Shown here one piece after another: positions 9,862 to 19,589 of a DNA stretch of 64,000 nt. The notes below the pieces were generated by a model. The model did not search any database. It was not told the DNA's origin and worked only from the letters and a program-made list of their open reading frames with translations. A program made the position numbers and the translations under genes. How positions within the stretch are numbered: the stretch's first letter is position 1; each line of letters opens with the position of its first letter. The DNA is from Sphingomonas sp. LHG3406-1 (lineage in GTDB: Bacteria > Pseudomonadota > Alphaproteobacteria > Sphingomonadales > Sphingomonadaceae): positions 1,488,001 to 1,552,000 of the forward strand of contig NZ_CP069128.1 in NCBI RefSeq assembly GCF_029637485.1, read 5' to 3'.

Positions 9862-10530
9862 ATGACCGACAACGTAGCGAATGAAACCATCTCCGAAGAG
9901 ACCGTGCAGGCCGTCGAGCCCGCCGTGGTCGAAGCCGTGAAGAAGGTGAACGCGCGCCGGGTGAAGACCGAGCGCAAGCCGCGTGGCCGCAAGGCCGCGA
10001 GCATCAGCAGCAAGCCCCGCGCCGAGAAGCCCGCGCCCGAGCAGAAGGACAATGCCGTGAACTTCGATCCTGCCAACTGGATGAACCTCCAGTCGTTCGC
10101 CGCCCTTCCGGGTGCCGACCGTTTCCAGAACCTGTTCGCCGAAGCCGGCAGCAAGGGCCAGGAAGCCATCGAGAAGAGCCGCAAGGCCGCCGAGGAGTTC
10201 GCCGAGCTGACCCGCGCCAACGTCGAAGCGGTCGTCGAGGCTGGCAAGATCGCCGCCACCGGTGCGAAGAGCGTGGGCGAGGACGCCCTGCAGCGCACCC
10301 GTGAGGGTCTCGAGCAGAACGTCGCCGAGTTCAAGAGCCTGGCTCAGGCCCAGAGCCCGAGCGAGTTCTTCCAGCTGCAGAGCGAGATCGCCAAGCAGAA
10401 CTTCGACCGCGTCGTCGCCAGCTTCAGCCAGCTCACCGAAGCGACGGTGAAGCTCGCCGGTGAGGCGATCCAGCCGCTGTCGAGCCGCGCCGCCGTCAAT
10501 GCCGAAAAGATCAACGAGCTGACTGCCTGA
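9862..10530 (+). CDS. Phasin family protein
   Basis: A 222-residue granule-surface protein expected to coat polyhydroxyalkanoate inclusions. The first 70 residues are polar and Lys/Arg/Ala-rich (KPRGRKAA), followed by a long amphipathic helical phasin domain with FNMxLQ-type start (WMNLQSFAALPGADRFQNLF) and EFFQLQSEIAKQNFDRVV. The ATG at 9862 follows an AAGGGACGAG ribosome site. phaC lies 6 kb downstream, and the two fit one storage pathway. A strong terminator follows the stop. Confidence 0.92.
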   Translation: MTDNVANETISEETVQAVEPAVVEAVKKVNARRVKTERKPRGRKAASISSKPRAEKPAPEQKDNAVNFDPANWMNLQSFAALPGADRFQNLFAEAGSKGQEAIEKSRKAAEEFAELTRANVEAVVEAGKIAATGAKSVGEDALQRTREGLEQNVAEFKSLAQAQSPSEFFQLQSEIAKQNFDRVVASFSQLTEATVKLAGEAIQPLSSRAAVNAEKINELTA

Positions 10531-10556
10531 TAACCCTCCTCCTGTCAGGCATTCTT

Positions 10557-10597
10557 GCGGCCGCCTCTCGCGTATTGAGAGGCGGCCGCTTTCCTTT
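10557..10597 (+). terminator. Rho-independent terminator after phasin
   Basis: A perfect 13-bp stem, GCGGCCGCCTCTC (10557-10569) against GAGAGGCGGCCGC (10577-10589), has a 7-base loop and is followed by TTTCCTTT. It lies 26 bases after the phasin stop and is the clearest terminator in the window. Confidence 0.88.
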
Positions 10598-10681
10598 GGG
10601 ACGCGCTGAGGGCCGAACTGGGCCGAATGGGCGCAAGCCCGCCTTGGCAAGCCCTTGCCCCCTCCCCTATCTAGGGCACCG

Positions 10682-11041
10682 ATGATCGAGCGTATCACCA
10701 TGGCTGGCGAAGATGACGTCCCCGGCAAGGGCGACGGCGTGGAGGAAATCGAGCGCGGGGTCGTCACCCGCACCCGTCCGCGCACCCGCAAGCCCAGCAA
10801 CTACAAGGTGCTGATGCTCAACGACGACTACACGCCGATGGAGTTCGTCGTCCTGTGCCTGCAGCGCTTCTTCAACATGGGCATCGAGGATGCGACCCGG
10901 GTCATGCTCCAGGTCCATCAGCAGGGTGTCGCCGTCTGCGGGGTCTTCACCTACGAAGTCGCGGAAACCAAGGTCAGCCAGGTCATCGACTTCGCGCGTG
11001 AGAACCAGCACCCGCTTCAGTGCACGCTGGAGAAGGCGTAA
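10682..11041 (+). CDS. clpS: ATP-dependent Clp protease adaptor ClpS
   Basis: Delivers N-end-rule substrates to ClpAP. The roughly 119-residue protein contains the ClpS core with [21 protein letters not shown], where the [10 protein letters not shown] loop forms the N-degron pocket, then [20 protein letters not shown]. The N-terminal 40 residues are polar and flexible as usual. The start is uncertain: ATG 10682 and ATG 10700 are both possible and neither has a strong ribosome site. clpA is not adjacent; murA follows by 45 bases. Confidence 0.93.
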   Translation: MIERITMAGEDDVPGKGDGVEEIERGVVTRTRPRTRKPSNYKVLMLNDDYTPMEFVVLCLQRFFNMGIEDATRVMLQVHQQGVAVCGVFTYEVAETKVSQVIDFARENQHPLQCTLEKA

Positions 11042-11086
11042 AGCCCTCCCCTTGCGCCTCCGCAACGAGGCCCTAAACCCCCGCCG

Positions 11087-12373
11087 ATGGACTCCATTCT
11101 CATTCAGGGCGGAAAGCGCCTCGAAGGCGCAATCCCTATTTCCGGCGCAAAGAACAGCGCGCTGACCTTGCTGCCCTGCGCCATCCTCACCGACGACAAG
11201 CTGACGCTGAGCAACCTGCCGCGGCTCGCCGACGTCGACAGCTTCGGGCATCTGCTCAACGAACTCGGTGTCTCAACCAAGATCGAGGGGCTCCAGAAGG
11301 GCGAGATCGGGCGGCGCATGACGTTGCGCGCGAAGAAGCTCATCTCGACCACTGCCCCCTACGACATGGTGCGGCGGATGCGCGCCTCGATCCTGGTGCT
11401 CGGGCCGCTGCTCGCCCGCGCCGGTGATGCCACCGTCTCGCTTCCGGGCGGATGCGCGATCGGCGACCGGCCGATCGACCTCCACCTCAAGGCACTGGAA
11501 GCACTAGGCGCGGAGATCGAGCTGGCAGCGGGCTACGTCCGCGCCACCGCCCCGCGCGGCGGACGGCTGCCGGGTGGCGACTTCACCTTCCCGGTCGTGT
11601 CGGTCGGCGCGACCGAGAATGCGGTCATGGCCGCCGTCCTCGCCCGCGGCCGGAGCAATCTCTACAATGCGGCGCGCGAGCCCGAGATCGTCGATCTCTG
11701 CCGCCTGCTCCAGAAGATGGGCGCGCAGATCCAGGGTGCCGGAAGCCCGCACATCTCCATTGAAGGCGTCGAGAAGCTCAACGGCTGCAGCTATGCGGTC
11801 ATGCCCGACCGTATCGAGGCCGGCAGCTACGCCTGTGCGGCCGGGATCACCGGCGGCAGCCTCGACCTGATCGGGGCGCGGCCCGAGGACATGCTGGCCA
11901 CGACCAACGCGCTGGCACAGTGCGGCCTGATCGTCGAGTTCCACGACAATGGCATCAAGGTCAGCGCGGACGGGCCGCTGAAGCCGCTGGCCCTGTCGAC
12001 AGCGCCCTTCCCCGGCTTCGCTACCGACATGCAGGCGCAGTTCATGGCCATGCTGTGCCGCGCGAAGGGCGAGAGCTTCCTCGAGGAAACCATCTTCGAG
12101 AATCGCTACATGCACGTGCCTGAGCTTCGCCGCATGGGCGCCAACATCGACGTCCGCGGGCGGTCCGCCATCGTTCACGGCGTCGATCACATGACCGGTG
12201 CGAAGGTGATGGCGACCGACCTGCGCGCTTCGATGAGCCTGATCATCGCGGGCCTCGCCGCCGAGGGCGAGACCGAGGTGCTTCGCGTCTACCACCTCGA
12301 TCGCGGCTATGAGCGGCTGGAAGAGAAGCTTTCCGCCGTCGGTGCCACGATCGAGCGCAAGGGCGGCGGTTAA
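11087..12373 (+). CDS. murA: UDP-N-acetylglucosamine 1-carboxyvinyltransferase
   Basis: First committed step of peptidoglycan synthesis, transferring enolpyruvate from PEP to UDP-GlcNAc in the cytoplasm. The 428-residue protein is of normal length. The N-terminal [17 protein letters not shown] binding segment, the catalytic Cys in [17 protein letters not shown] (about residue 122) and the C-terminal [17 protein letters not shown] are present. The retained Cys predicts fosfomycin sensitivity at the target. The stop overlaps that of the convergent amidohydrolase. Confidence 0.97.
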   Translation: MDSILIQGGKRLEGAIPISGAKNSALTLLPCAILTDDKLTLSNLPRLADVDSFGHLLNELGVSTKIEGLQKGEIGRRMTLRAKKLISTTAPYDMVRRMRASILVLGPLLARAGDATVSLPGGCAIGDRPIDLHLKALEALGAEIELAAGYVRATAPRGGRLPGGDFTFPVVSVGATENAVMAAVLARGRSNLYNAAREPEIVDLCRLLQKMGAQIQGAGSPHISIEGVEKLNGCSYAVMPDRIEAGSYACAAGITGGSLDLIGARPEDMLATTNALAQCGLIVEFHDNGIKVSADGPLKPLALSTAPFPGFATDMQAQFMAMLCRAKGESFLEETIFENRYMHVPELRRMGANIDVRGRSAIVHGVDHMTGAKVMATDLRASMSLIIAGLAAEGETEVLRVYHLDRGYERLEEKLSAVGATIERKGGG

Positions 12374-13683
12374 TCGGCGGCGGTCAGCTGTCGCTGGCCG
12401 CCCTGCTTCACCACCTGGCCCCACTTCATCACGAAGCCGAGCTGCTGCAGCCGGCCGATGTCGGCCAGCGGATCGCCTTCGACCGCGACGATGTCGGCGT
12501 CCTTGCCCGCTTCGATGGTGCCGATCGTTGACGAGCGGCCGAGCAGGTCGGCGGCATTGACCGTCGCGGCCTTGATTGCGTCCATCGCGCTCATGCCGTT
12601 TCTCGTCATCAGCACGAATTCTTCCGCATTCGTGCCGTGGGGCGAGACACCGCTGTCCGTTCCGAAGGCGATCTTCACGCCGCGCCGTACCGCCTCGGCG
12701 AAGCTCTTCTCCGCATTGCCTGCGGCCTCGCGCGCCTTGGCGACCTGGTTGGGCCGAAGGGCACCGCGCTCGGCACTCTTCAGCGCGTACATGGGCGCGA
12801 GCAGGGTGGGCACATAGTAAGCGCCGGTCTGGCGATAAAGCCGGAAGCTCTCTTCGTTGGTGAAGGTCCCATGCTCGATCGAGGCGACCCCGGCCTTCAG
12901 CGCATCGTTGACGGCCTGCACCCCATGGGCGTGCGCCGCGACCCTGCGTCCGAAACTGGCGGCGGTATCGACCACCGCCTTCATCTCATCGTCCGTCATC
13001 TGCTTGCCAAGGCCGCCCGCGACATCGCTGAGCACACCGCCGGAGGCCGCGATCTTGATGACGTCCGCGCCCATGCCGATCTGGTAGCGAACGGCCCGGC
13101 GGCAGCTTTCGACGCCGTCGCAGCGACCGCTGGCGCGCTCAGGCTCCATGGCATCTTCGGTAAGGGCCCGGTTGAGCCCCGGCTGCCCGCTACCATGGCC
13201 CATGGTGATGCCGACGGTGCGACCGGCATACAGGATGGTCGGCCCGACCAGGTCGCCGCGGCCGATCGCGTCGCGCAAGGCGCGAAGCTGGCGCGGATTG
13301 CCGTTGAGGTCGCGGACCGTGGTGAAGCCGGCCATCAGCAGCCTGCGGCTGTTGCCGAAGGCGGTGAAGGCCTCGTCCTCGAGGTCCCGGCTCGCGGCCT
13401 CGACCCGGGCTCGCAGCGGATCGTCGAGGCCGCCGACGTGAACGTGGCTGTCGATGAAGCCGGGCATGACGGTGCTGGTGCGAAGATCGACCACACGGGC
13501 GCCGGGCACGTCGACGAAGCCATCGCGAACCTCAAGAATCTGCCGGCCACGAACGACGATGCTGGCATTGCGCTTCGGCTGCTGGCCGGGGACGTCGATG
13601 AGCGTGCCAGCGTGGATGACGGTGACGGACAACGGCGCAGGTGCCGCCTGAGCGAACGCGGCGGCCAAGATTGCGATGATCAT
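12370..13683 (-). CDS. Secreted amidohydrolase family metal-dependent hydrolase
   Basis: A 437-residue member of the amidohydrolase superfamily (imidazolonepropionase / Xaa-Pro dipeptidase-like branch). A signal peptide ([16 protein letters not shown]) points to the periplasm. Metal ligands are visible in [13 protein letters not shown], the His of [15 protein letters not shown] and [11 protein letters not shown]. Homologues act on dipeptides, imides or lactam-like compounds; the substrate here is unknown. It stands alone, and its 3' end overlaps murA. Confidence 0.88.
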   Translation of the reverse strand: MIIAILAAAFAQAAPAPLSVTVIHAGTLIDVPGQQPKRNASIVVRGRQILEVRDGFVDVPGARVVDLRTSTVMPGFIDSHVHVGGLDDPLRARVEAASRDLEDEAFTAFGNSRRLLMAGFTTVRDLNGNPRQLRALRDAIGRGDLVGPTILYAGRTVGITMGHGSGQPGLNRALTEDAMEPERASGRCDGVESCRRAVRYQIGMGADVIKIAASGGVLSDVAGGLGKQMTDDEMKAVVDTAASFGRRVAAHAHGVQAVNDALKAGVASIEHGTFTNEESFRLYRQTGAYYVPTLLAPMYALKSAERGALRPNQVAKAREAAGNAEKSFAEAVRRGVKIAFGTDSGVSPHGTNAEEFVLMTRNGMSAMDAIKAATVNAADLLGRSSTIGTIEAGKDADIVAVEGDPLADIGRLQQLGFVMKWGQVVKQGGQRQLTAAD

Positions 13684-13713
13684 GCTTCCCCCTGTCGAAC
13701 TTCGGACAGCAGC

Positions 13714-14073
13714 TTAGCGAGGTGCTTGTTTCTGCCAATAGTCGAAGGCCTGCCGCTGCAGCCGGCCGATCAGCCGACGTGCTTCGGGGCCAAACCAGTC
13801 GCCGGTGTGGTGATGCTTTTCCCAGCTGCCGGTCCACCAGCCCTGACCGGGAAGACCGTCGGACTGGCGGACGACCAGGACGGCGAGCTCGGGCTCCCCG
13901 TTCGCTTCGGCGGCGTCATCGACGGCAGCGAGGGTCTTGCAGAGGGCGCGCATCCTGGGTCGACTGAAGGGATAGCCAAGACGCTCGAGCAGTTCGGAAT
14001 AGGTCAGCGGATGGCCGGCCGCGGCGGCGGCGAGCAAATGGGCGCGGACCTCTTCCGGGTCCGACAGGCTCAC
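13714..14073 (-). CDS. Conserved hypothetical protein, 119 aa
   Basis: A small soluble protein starting with GTG 14073, which overlaps the stop of the DUF4893 lipoprotein gene (GTGA), so the two are translationally coupled. Notable segments are LTYSELLERLGYPFSRPRMRALCKTL, which resembles a small helix-turn-helix, and LAVLVVRQSDGLPGQGWW. Similar sphingomonad proteins have sometimes carried misleading enzyme names (recollection). No function can be assigned. Confidence 0.72.
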   Translation of the reverse strand: MSLSDPEEVRAHLLAAAAAGHPLTYSELLERLGYPFSRPRMRALCKTLAAVDDAAEANGEPELAVLVVRQSDGLPGQGWWTGSWEKHHHTGDWFGPEARRLIGRLQRQAFDYWQKQAPR

Positions 14074-14744
14074 CGGCTCGGCTGCTGCGCCACCGGAGTC
14101 AGCTCGAACACGTCGAGCTTCGCCCCGGACTGCCCATGCGGGATGATCAGGCGCCAGCGCATCGGACCGATTCGCTCCAGCACTCCGGCCATGTCGCGCT
14201 TCGGATCCTCGCCATAAGCCTTGGGCTGGTCCTCGTTGCCGAGCGCGAGGCTGCCGAGAAAGATGAGGCGCGTCGAGACATCGTCGTCCCACAGACGTCC
14301 GGCCGGTCGTTCGGAGCCGGTCTGCTTGACGATGGTGAGAAGGTCCTCCTCGACTTCCACGTAGCAGAAGAATGGCTTGAAGCGGACGAAGGCCGGGGCG
14401 CGGGCGCCAGTCTGGCCGAGCCGGACCATGCGGCAATTGTAGCTTCCGGGAGTCGGCGCCGGCCGGGCGAGGGCCGCCTCGGGACGGAGGAGATCGCCTT
14501 CCTCACGCAAGGCGGCGGCGAACCGGCCCTGGCGCGCGGCGGCGAGGCCTTCCTGCCAGGCACCGGCGATGCCGCGCAGGCGCTCGACGTCCTCGGGATT
14601 GGCGATGCGCATCCATGCCTCGGCCTTGGTTGGCGGGAGCGCTTCGACCGTTGGCCGGGCCGCAGCCGTGCGCGGCTTTTCGAAAGCAGCACAGCCGCCC
14701 AGCGCCACGGTGGCGAGCAACAGTCCTGCACGGGCAATAAGCAT
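14070..14744 (-). CDS. DUF4893 domain-containing lipoprotein
   Basis: A 224-residue exported protein with a lipoprotein signal (LLLATVALGGC, lipobox LGGC at about residues 15-18). The remainder matches the DUF4893 pattern: PGSYNCRMVRLGQ, the GSERPAGRLWDDD loop, RLIFLGSLALGNE, RDMAGVLERIGPMRWRLIIP and a C-terminal LDVFELTPV. Function is unknown; the family is largely restricted to sphingomonads. It heads an operon with the 119-residue gene and is divergent from rarD. Confidence 0.85.
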   Translation of the reverse strand: MLIARAGLLLATVALGGCAAFEKPRTAAARPTVEALPPTKAEAWMRIANPEDVERLRGIAGAWQEGLAAARQGRFAAALREEGDLLRPEAALARPAPTPGSYNCRMVRLGQTGARAPAFVRFKPFFCYVEVEEDLLTIVKQTGSERPAGRLWDDDVSTRLIFLGSLALGNEDQPKAYGEDPKRDMAGVLERIGPMRWRLIIPHGQSGAKLDVFELTPVAQQPSR

Positions 14745-14852
14745 GATCGTCCTCACGCTAGCATAGCGCCTGCCCCCGTCCACTACGGACAAGGGGGCAA
14801 AAGGGTTAACAAAGTCTTGCAGCCACGCCGGAGCACGGCCACAGCCCGCCCG

Positions 14853-15770
14853 ATGGAAGCCCCTCGTCAGTCCAGCCCCGACCGCGCCCGCGTCGGCTTC
14901 GCGCTCGGCATCGGTGCGTACGGCATGTGGGGCCTGCTGCCGATCTACTTCAAGCTGCTGGTCGGCGTGCCGGCGGTGGCCATTGTCGCGCACCGGATCG
15001 TCTGGTCGCTGCTGGTGCTCGGGATCCTGCTCAGCGTGACGCGGGCCTGGGGCGAGGTGAAGGCGGCGCTTCGCCATCCGGGCACCGTCCGGCTCCTGCT
15101 CGCGTCGAGCCTGCTGATCGGCGCCAACTGGCTGATCTACGTCTATGCGGTGAACAGCGGGCACATCCTTGCCGGAAGCCTCGGCTATTATCTCAACCCC
15201 CTCGCCAACATCTTGCTCGGCCGCTTCGTACTGGGCGAGCCGCTGACCCGGCAGCAGTGGGTGGCGGTGGCGATCGCCGGCGTTGGCGTGTCGATCCTGG
15301 CGGCGGGCGCGCTGTCGCACCTGTGGATCAGCCTCGCCCTGTGCGCCAGCTTCGCCTTGTACGGGCTGCTTCGGAAGGTCGCCCATGTCGATGCCAGCGC
15401 GGGGCTGGGCATCGAGACGGCCTTGCTGTTCGTGCCCGCCCTGGCCTGGCTCGCCTGGGCGAGCGGCGGGACCATGCCGGTCTGGGGCCTCGACCGGACC
15501 GACACGGTCCTGCTGGTGCTGAGCGGCGTTGCCTCGACCATTCCCCTTCTGCTGTTCACCGGCGCGGCGCGGCGGCTTCCCTATTCCACGCTCGGAATCC
15601 TCCAGTTCATCGCCCCGACGCTGCAGTTCCTGGTCGCGGTATTCCTCTATGGCGAGGCCTTCACCACCGCCCATGCCGCCGCCTTCGCGTGCATCTGGAC
15701 GGCGGCGCTGTTATACCTATCTAGTGCACTGAAGGGGTCCGCGGCCAAGGCCGAACCGATCCCCGACTGA
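14853..15770 (+). CDS. rarD: EamA family transporter RarD
   Basis: A 305-residue inner-membrane protein with about ten transmembrane helices. The N-terminal GIGAYGMWGLLPIYFKLL, the NWLIYVYAVNSGHILAGSLGYYLNPL segment and IPLLLFTGAARRLPYSTLGILQFIAPTLQFL are characteristic of RarD, a chloramphenicol-sensitivity-type member of the drug/metabolite transporter superfamily. The ATG at 14853 is chosen as the first in-frame start before the family-like N-terminus. The substrate is uncertain. Confidence 0.9.
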   Translation: MEAPRQSSPDRARVGFALGIGAYGMWGLLPIYFKLLVGVPAVAIVAHRIVWSLLVLGILLSVTRAWGEVKAALRHPGTVRLLLASSLLIGANWLIYVYAVNSGHILAGSLGYYLNPLANILLGRFVLGEPLTRQQWVAVAIAGVGVSILAAGALSHLWISLALCASFALYGLLRKVAHVDASAGLGIETALLFVPALAWLAWASGGTMPVWGLDRTDTVLLVLSGVASTIPLLLFTGAARRLPYSTLGILQFIAPTLQFLVAVFLYGEAFTTAHAAAFACIWTAALLYLSSALKGSAAKAEPIPD

Positions 15771-15781
15771 GGAGAACGAGC

Positions 15782-16006
15782 TTGCTCAACATCATCTCCC
15801 TGCTGGTCGGGCTCATCGCCCTGGTCAGCGCCGCCATCGCCTTCCTGCCGTTGCTCGGCTGGGCCAACTGGCTGATCCTCCCGCTGGCGGTGGTCGGGGC
15901 CGGGATCGGGCAGCTGAGCGGCGGGTCCAAGGCGGGACGCAACCTGTGCCTGTTCGTCATCCTGGTCGGGATCGTCCGGCTGATGCTTGGGGGCGGGATC
16001 CTCTAG
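15782..16006 (+). CDS. Small membrane protein, 74 aa
   Basis: A TTG start at 15782 is supported by the strong AGGAGAACGAG ribosome site directly upstream. The protein has three hydrophobic segments, ending with LFVILVGIVRLMLGGGIL. It follows rarD by 11 bases and probably shares its transcript. No family assignment is possible beyond a generic small integral membrane protein. Confidence 0.72.
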   Translation: MLNIISLLVGLIALVSAAIAFLPLLGWANWLILPLAVVGAGIGQLSGGSKAGRNLCLFVILVGIVRLMLGGGIL

Positions 16007-16007
16007 C

Positions 16008-17747
16008 CTAGCGGGTCCTCACATAGCGTCCGGGGGCATCCTCGATCGCCTTGCGCTTGCCCTTGCCGGGAATGCGGTCGCCAGTCGCCGCGACTTGCTT
16101 CGGGGCCAGCGCCTTCAGCCAGGCGAGCCAGTCGGGCCACCAGCTGCCCTTCACCTCGGTCGCGCCCTCGATGAACTCGTCGAGGCTGCGCGGCTCGCCC
16201 TCATTGACCCAATGCTGGTAGCGGCCGGCGCTCGGCGGATTGACGACGCCGGCGACGTGGCCGGAGCCAGCGAGCACGAAGCGCTTGGGCCCAGGCACAT
16301 GGTCCATGATCTTCCACACGCTCTGCGGCGGGGCGATATGATCCTCGCGGCCAGCCTGGATGTAGAGCGGGGTCTGGATCTGACCAAGGTCGATGGGGGT
16401 ACCATCGACCTTGATCCCGCCGCATTCCACCAGCCGGTTCGCCTTGTAGAGCGTCTCCAGATAGTCGCGGTGCCAGCCGGCCGGCAGGTTGGTGACGTCG
16501 CCGTTCCAGTGGAGGAGGTCGAAGGGCGGCGGCTCCTTCCCGAGCAGGTAATTGTTGACGACATAGTTCCAGACGAGGTCGCGGCCGCGCAGCTGGTTGA
16601 AGGTCGCCGCCATGACCCGGCCGTCGACGATGCCGGTCTCGGCCGACAGCTGCTCCAGCAGCGCCATCGTCTCCTGCCCAATGAACAGCTTGAGGTCGCC
16701 GGCTTCGGAGAAATCGACCTGCGCGGTGAAGAAGGTGGCCGAGGCGACCTTGTCCGCTTCCCCGCGCGCCTGCATCAGCGCCAGCGTGGCGGCGAGCGTG
16801 GTGCCGGCGACGCAATAACCGATGGTGTGGACGCTTTCGACGCCGAGCAGGTCGCGGACGGTGTCGATCGCGTCGACCTGGCCGCGCAGCACATAATCGT
16901 CGAGGGTGACGTCCCGGAGGCTTTCGTCCGCCGACTTCCAGCTGACCATGAACAGGGAGATGCCGTTTTCGACGCACCAGCGGACGAAGCTCTTCTCCGG
17001 CGTCAGGTCGAGAATGTAAAAGCGATTGATCCACGGCGGGAAGATGACCAGCGGCGTTTCGAGCACCGTCCTGGTGGTCGGGGCGTAGTGGATCAGCTGG
17101 TACAGGGGCGTTTCGTGGATGACCTTGCCAGGCGTGGTGGCGAGATTGCGGCCGACCTCATAGGCGCCCTTGGGCACCTGGCTGAGCTGACCGGCCTTCA
17201 TATCGTCGAGCATATGGCGAAGGCCGGTGAGGAGATTGTCGCCCCGGCTTTCCAGCGTCGCTTTCAGCACTTCGGGATTGGTCAGCGCGAAGTTGGACGG
17301 GCTCATCGCATCGACGAAGCCCTTGGTCAGGAACTTCAGGCGCTGCCGGGCCTCGGCGTCGAGGTGATCGGCATCGTCGACCGACTTCATCAGCTGGTCG
17401 GAGATGGCGAGATAGGATTGGCGGATTGTGTCGAACAGCGGATGATCGTGCCACTCCGGCGCGGCGAAGCGCTTGTCCTTCTTCTCCGCCGCCTCGGCCA
17501 TTCCGCCGAGCATCCGGCCCCAAGACTCCAGCCCCTTGCCCCAGGCTTCGGCCCCGGCGGTCAGCATCGCCATCGGATCGGGCGCGTGGGGGAGCTTGAG
17601 CCCGGGCGCGGGATCGCCAGCCTTCCAGCTGTCGGACCAGGTCTCCAAGAGCATTTGCTGGGCGCGGCCCATGACCAGGGTCCAGTGCTGCCAATCCTCG
17701 AGGCTTGGAAAAGGCGGAGTGGTCGTGGTCGATTCGCTGGTCACCAC
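16008..17747 (-). CDS. phaC: Class I poly(R)-hydroxyalkanoate synthase
   Basis: Polymerises hydroxyacyl-CoA into storage polyester at the granule surface. The 579-residue protein has the alpha/beta-hydrolase core with the lipase-like box GYCVAG, where Cys at about residue 310 is the nucleophile, the catalytic Asp in QAGREDHIAPP and His in SGHVAGVVNPP. PPWINRFYILDL and VSWKSADES are typical of the family. Length fits a PhaC that acts alone without PhaE. The start is GTG 17747 or the GTG one codon later. Confidence 0.96.
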   Translation of the reverse strand: MVTSESTTTTPPFPSLEDWQHWTLVMGRAQQMLLETWSDSWKAGDPAPGLKLPHAPDPMAMLTAGAEAWGKGLESWGRMLGGMAEAAEKKDKRFAAPEWHDHPLFDTIRQSYLAISDQLMKSVDDADHLDAEARQRLKFLTKGFVDAMSPSNFALTNPEVLKATLESRGDNLLTGLRHMLDDMKAGQLSQVPKGAYEVGRNLATTPGKVIHETPLYQLIHYAPTTRTVLETPLVIFPPWINRFYILDLTPEKSFVRWCVENGISLFMVSWKSADESLRDVTLDDYVLRGQVDAIDTVRDLLGVESVHTIGYCVAGTTLAATLALMQARGEADKVASATFFTAQVDFSEAGDLKLFIGQETMALLEQLSAETGIVDGRVMAATFNQLRGRDLVWNYVVNNYLLGKEPPPFDLLHWNGDVTNLPAGWHRDYLETLYKANRLVECGGIKVDGTPIDLGQIQTPLYIQAGREDHIAPPQSVWKIMDHVPGPKRFVLAGSGHVAGVVNPPSAGRYQHWVNEGEPRSLDEFIEGATEVKGSWWPDWLAWLKALAPKQVAATGDRIPGKGKRKAIEDAPGRYVRTR

Positions 17748-18048
17748 ATGTTCCGATCGCTGTCTTCGGTCCGGTTCGCGGTCGCGCGAACCTGAACAAG
17801 GTCACAAAGGTCACCGGTGGCGGGGGTCTTTCGCGCCGCCTTTTCCTGAACAAGGTCACGAAGGTCACCGGTGACCGCCATTCGGGCCCAAATCCGCTTG
17901 CCGTGCAGGATCAAGTGGCGGCCGGGCGGGCAAGTCGTCATGCAAGGACAATGACATAGGAAGAGGCTGTAGGACAGAGGCGATGGCAATGGCGGGGTGC
18001 GCCGCCGTCGACTTCGCTTGGGGTGAACGGGCGTGTAGGAGGGCATCG
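17748..18048. other. Intergenic stretch between phaC and the TRIC gene
   Basis: About 300 bases between divergent genes. The left half holds a pair of 30-base direct repeats described separately; the right half shows no gene. Promoters for phaC (leftward) and the channel gene (rightward) must lie here but no clear -35/-10 pair stands out. Confidence 0.6.
17791..17876. repeat. Tandem pair of CCTGAACAAGGTCAC direct repeats with a palindrome
   Basis: The 30-base unit at 17791-17820 recurs at 17845-17874 with only two differences, a 54-base period. The second copy ends in the perfect 14-base palindrome GGTCACCGGTGACC (17863-17876). It lies just upstream of phaC and is not coding. Similar units are, to my recollection, scattered between genes in sphingomonads. 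Confidence 0.75.
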
Positions 18049-18678
18049 ATGACGCCCGCGCTTCCCGTCCCTGCACTGCCGCTGGCGCTTCAGGCGCTCG
18101 ACCTGTTCGGGATCGCGGTCTTCGCCGTGTCGGGCGCCCTTCTGGCGGCGGAGAAGAGGCAGACCTTCGTCACCTTCCTGTTCTTTGCGGTGGTGACCGG
18201 GGTCGGCGGCGGGACATTGCGCGACCTGCTGATCGGGGCGCCGGTCTTCTGGGTGCAGACCAACGGAGTGCTGCTGATCTGCTTCGGCGCGGCCTTGCTG
18301 GTGTGGCTGGCAAGCCGGCGCTGGTTCGCCGGGCGTGCGCTCCTGTGGTTCGACGCCCTCGGGCTTGGCGCTTACGCCACCTATGGCGCGGCCAAGGCGC
18401 TGGCCTATGGAATCGCGCCGGTTCCCGCCTTTGCCATGGGCGTCCTGACCGCCTGCGCGGGCGGAATCATCCGCGACGTGCTGGCGGGCGAGCCGTCGAT
18501 CCTGATGCGGCCCGAGCTTTACGTCACCGCCGCGGCGCTGAGCGCCGGGCTGCTTGTCGGGCTGGCGGTGCTGGGTTTCGGCGGCTGGGGCGCGGCGCTG
18601 GCGGCCGCAGTCGCCGGGTTCGGTCTGAGGGGTCTCGCGCTTGCCCGCGGCTGGAGCCTTCCCGCCTATCGTGGGTGA
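18049..18678 (+). CDS. Trimeric intracellular cation (TRIC) channel family protein
   Basis: A 209-residue inner-membrane protein built of two homologous three-helix units, each with the glycine-rich kink and Arg-Asp pair of this family: GVGGGTLRDLLIG in the first half and CAGGIIRDVLAGE in the second. Prokaryotic homologues form trimeric potassium-permeable channels (old name UPF0126). ATG 18049 is preferred over an upstream start because AGGAGG lies 6 bases before it. Its stop is 65 bases before the TonB-like gene. Confidence 0.9.
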   Translation: MTPALPVPALPLALQALDLFGIAVFAVSGALLAAEKRQTFVTFLFFAVVTGVGGGTLRDLLIGAPVFWVQTNGVLLICFGAALLVWLASRRWFAGRALLWFDALGLGAYATYGAAKALAYGIAPVPAFAMGVLTACAGGIIRDVLAGEPSILMRPELYVTAAALSAGLLVGLAVLGFGGWGAALAAAVAGFGLRGLALARGWSLPAYRG

Positions 18679-18743
18679 AGCCTCGTTCACGTCGGGGCAA
18701 GCGGCGGGCTGGAAGAGCCGCGCTGCGGCGCTAGGGAGCCAAA

Positions 18744-19567
18744 GTGGGTGTCGATCTTCCCCTCGAGCGGCCGGTAGCGGCAAGGCGCGCTGCCGGCGCA
18801 GCGGTCCGTGCGCCCCGGCGGCAGCGGCTGATTGGCCTTTCGCTCGCGCTGCTGCTCGAGGCTCTGGTGGTGATCCTGCTGCTGGCGCTCGGCACCGGGC
18901 GGACGGTGGAGATGGATGGCAACGAGAAGCCGCTCTCGACCTTCGACCTGGCTGCCTCCGAGGTCGAGCCGGCGGAACGGGTGGAGCCGGCCGAACCGAG
19001 CGAGACGAGGGTCGCCGAGCGGCAGCCGCAGGAGGCGCAGCCGGTCGAGCAGCCGCCGGTCGAGCAGCCCCGCCCCTTACCGCCGAGCGAAGCGCCGCCG
19101 GTCCAGACCCCGGCGCCTCTGGTGAAGCTGTCGCCAGGTGAGCTGGCGGCGTCCGACCTTCGGTCCATGCCGTCGACCTCGAGGCCGCGGGCCCCGGCCG
19201 GCCCGCCGGTGAAGCCGATACGCCGATGGTCGACGGGCGGGGGCCGAATGGCGAGCGTCTTTATGCCGCCTCCTGGTACCGCGAGCCCTATGACAGCGAA
19301 CTCAAGGGCTATCTGTCGACCGCGTCGGGGCCAGGCTGGGCGCTGATCGCCTGCCGGACCGTGCCCGACTTCAAGGTCGACGATTGCGTTGCCATCGAAG
19401 AGCAGCCGCGTGGCTCGCAGCTGGCGCGGGCGGTGCTTGCGGCGGCCTGGCAGTTCAAGGTCCGCCCGCCGCGCATCGGCGGACGGGTGCAGGTCGGCGA
19501 GTGGGTACGGATCCGGATCGATTATGGGCTGAAGCGCCGCAACGCCTGGGAGCGGGACCAGGGCTGA
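18744..19567 (+). pseudogene. TonB-like envelope protein, frameshifted
   Basis: Two overlapping frames make one protein. The first, from GTG 18744 (AGGGAG upstream), gives a basic N-terminus, one membrane helix (LIGLSLALLLEALVVILLLAL) and a Pro/Glu-rich linker as in energy-transducing TonB proteins. The conserved C-terminal domain (ERLYAASWYREPYDSELKGYLS, LIACRTVPDFKVDDCV, AAWQFKVRPPRIGG) is in another frame. Removal of one base somewhere in about 19,160-19,215, a very GC-rich tract, explains the switch. It may be a real mutation or a sequencing error; if corrected, the product is about 275 residues. Confidence 0.75.
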
Positions 19568-19589
19568 GCCCGGCCCCGCCTCCGGCAGG

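Noticed and set aside
12637..14217. 526-codon plus-strand frame opposite the amidohydrolase and lipoprotein genes
   Set aside because: Antisense to three well-supported genes and lacking domain features.
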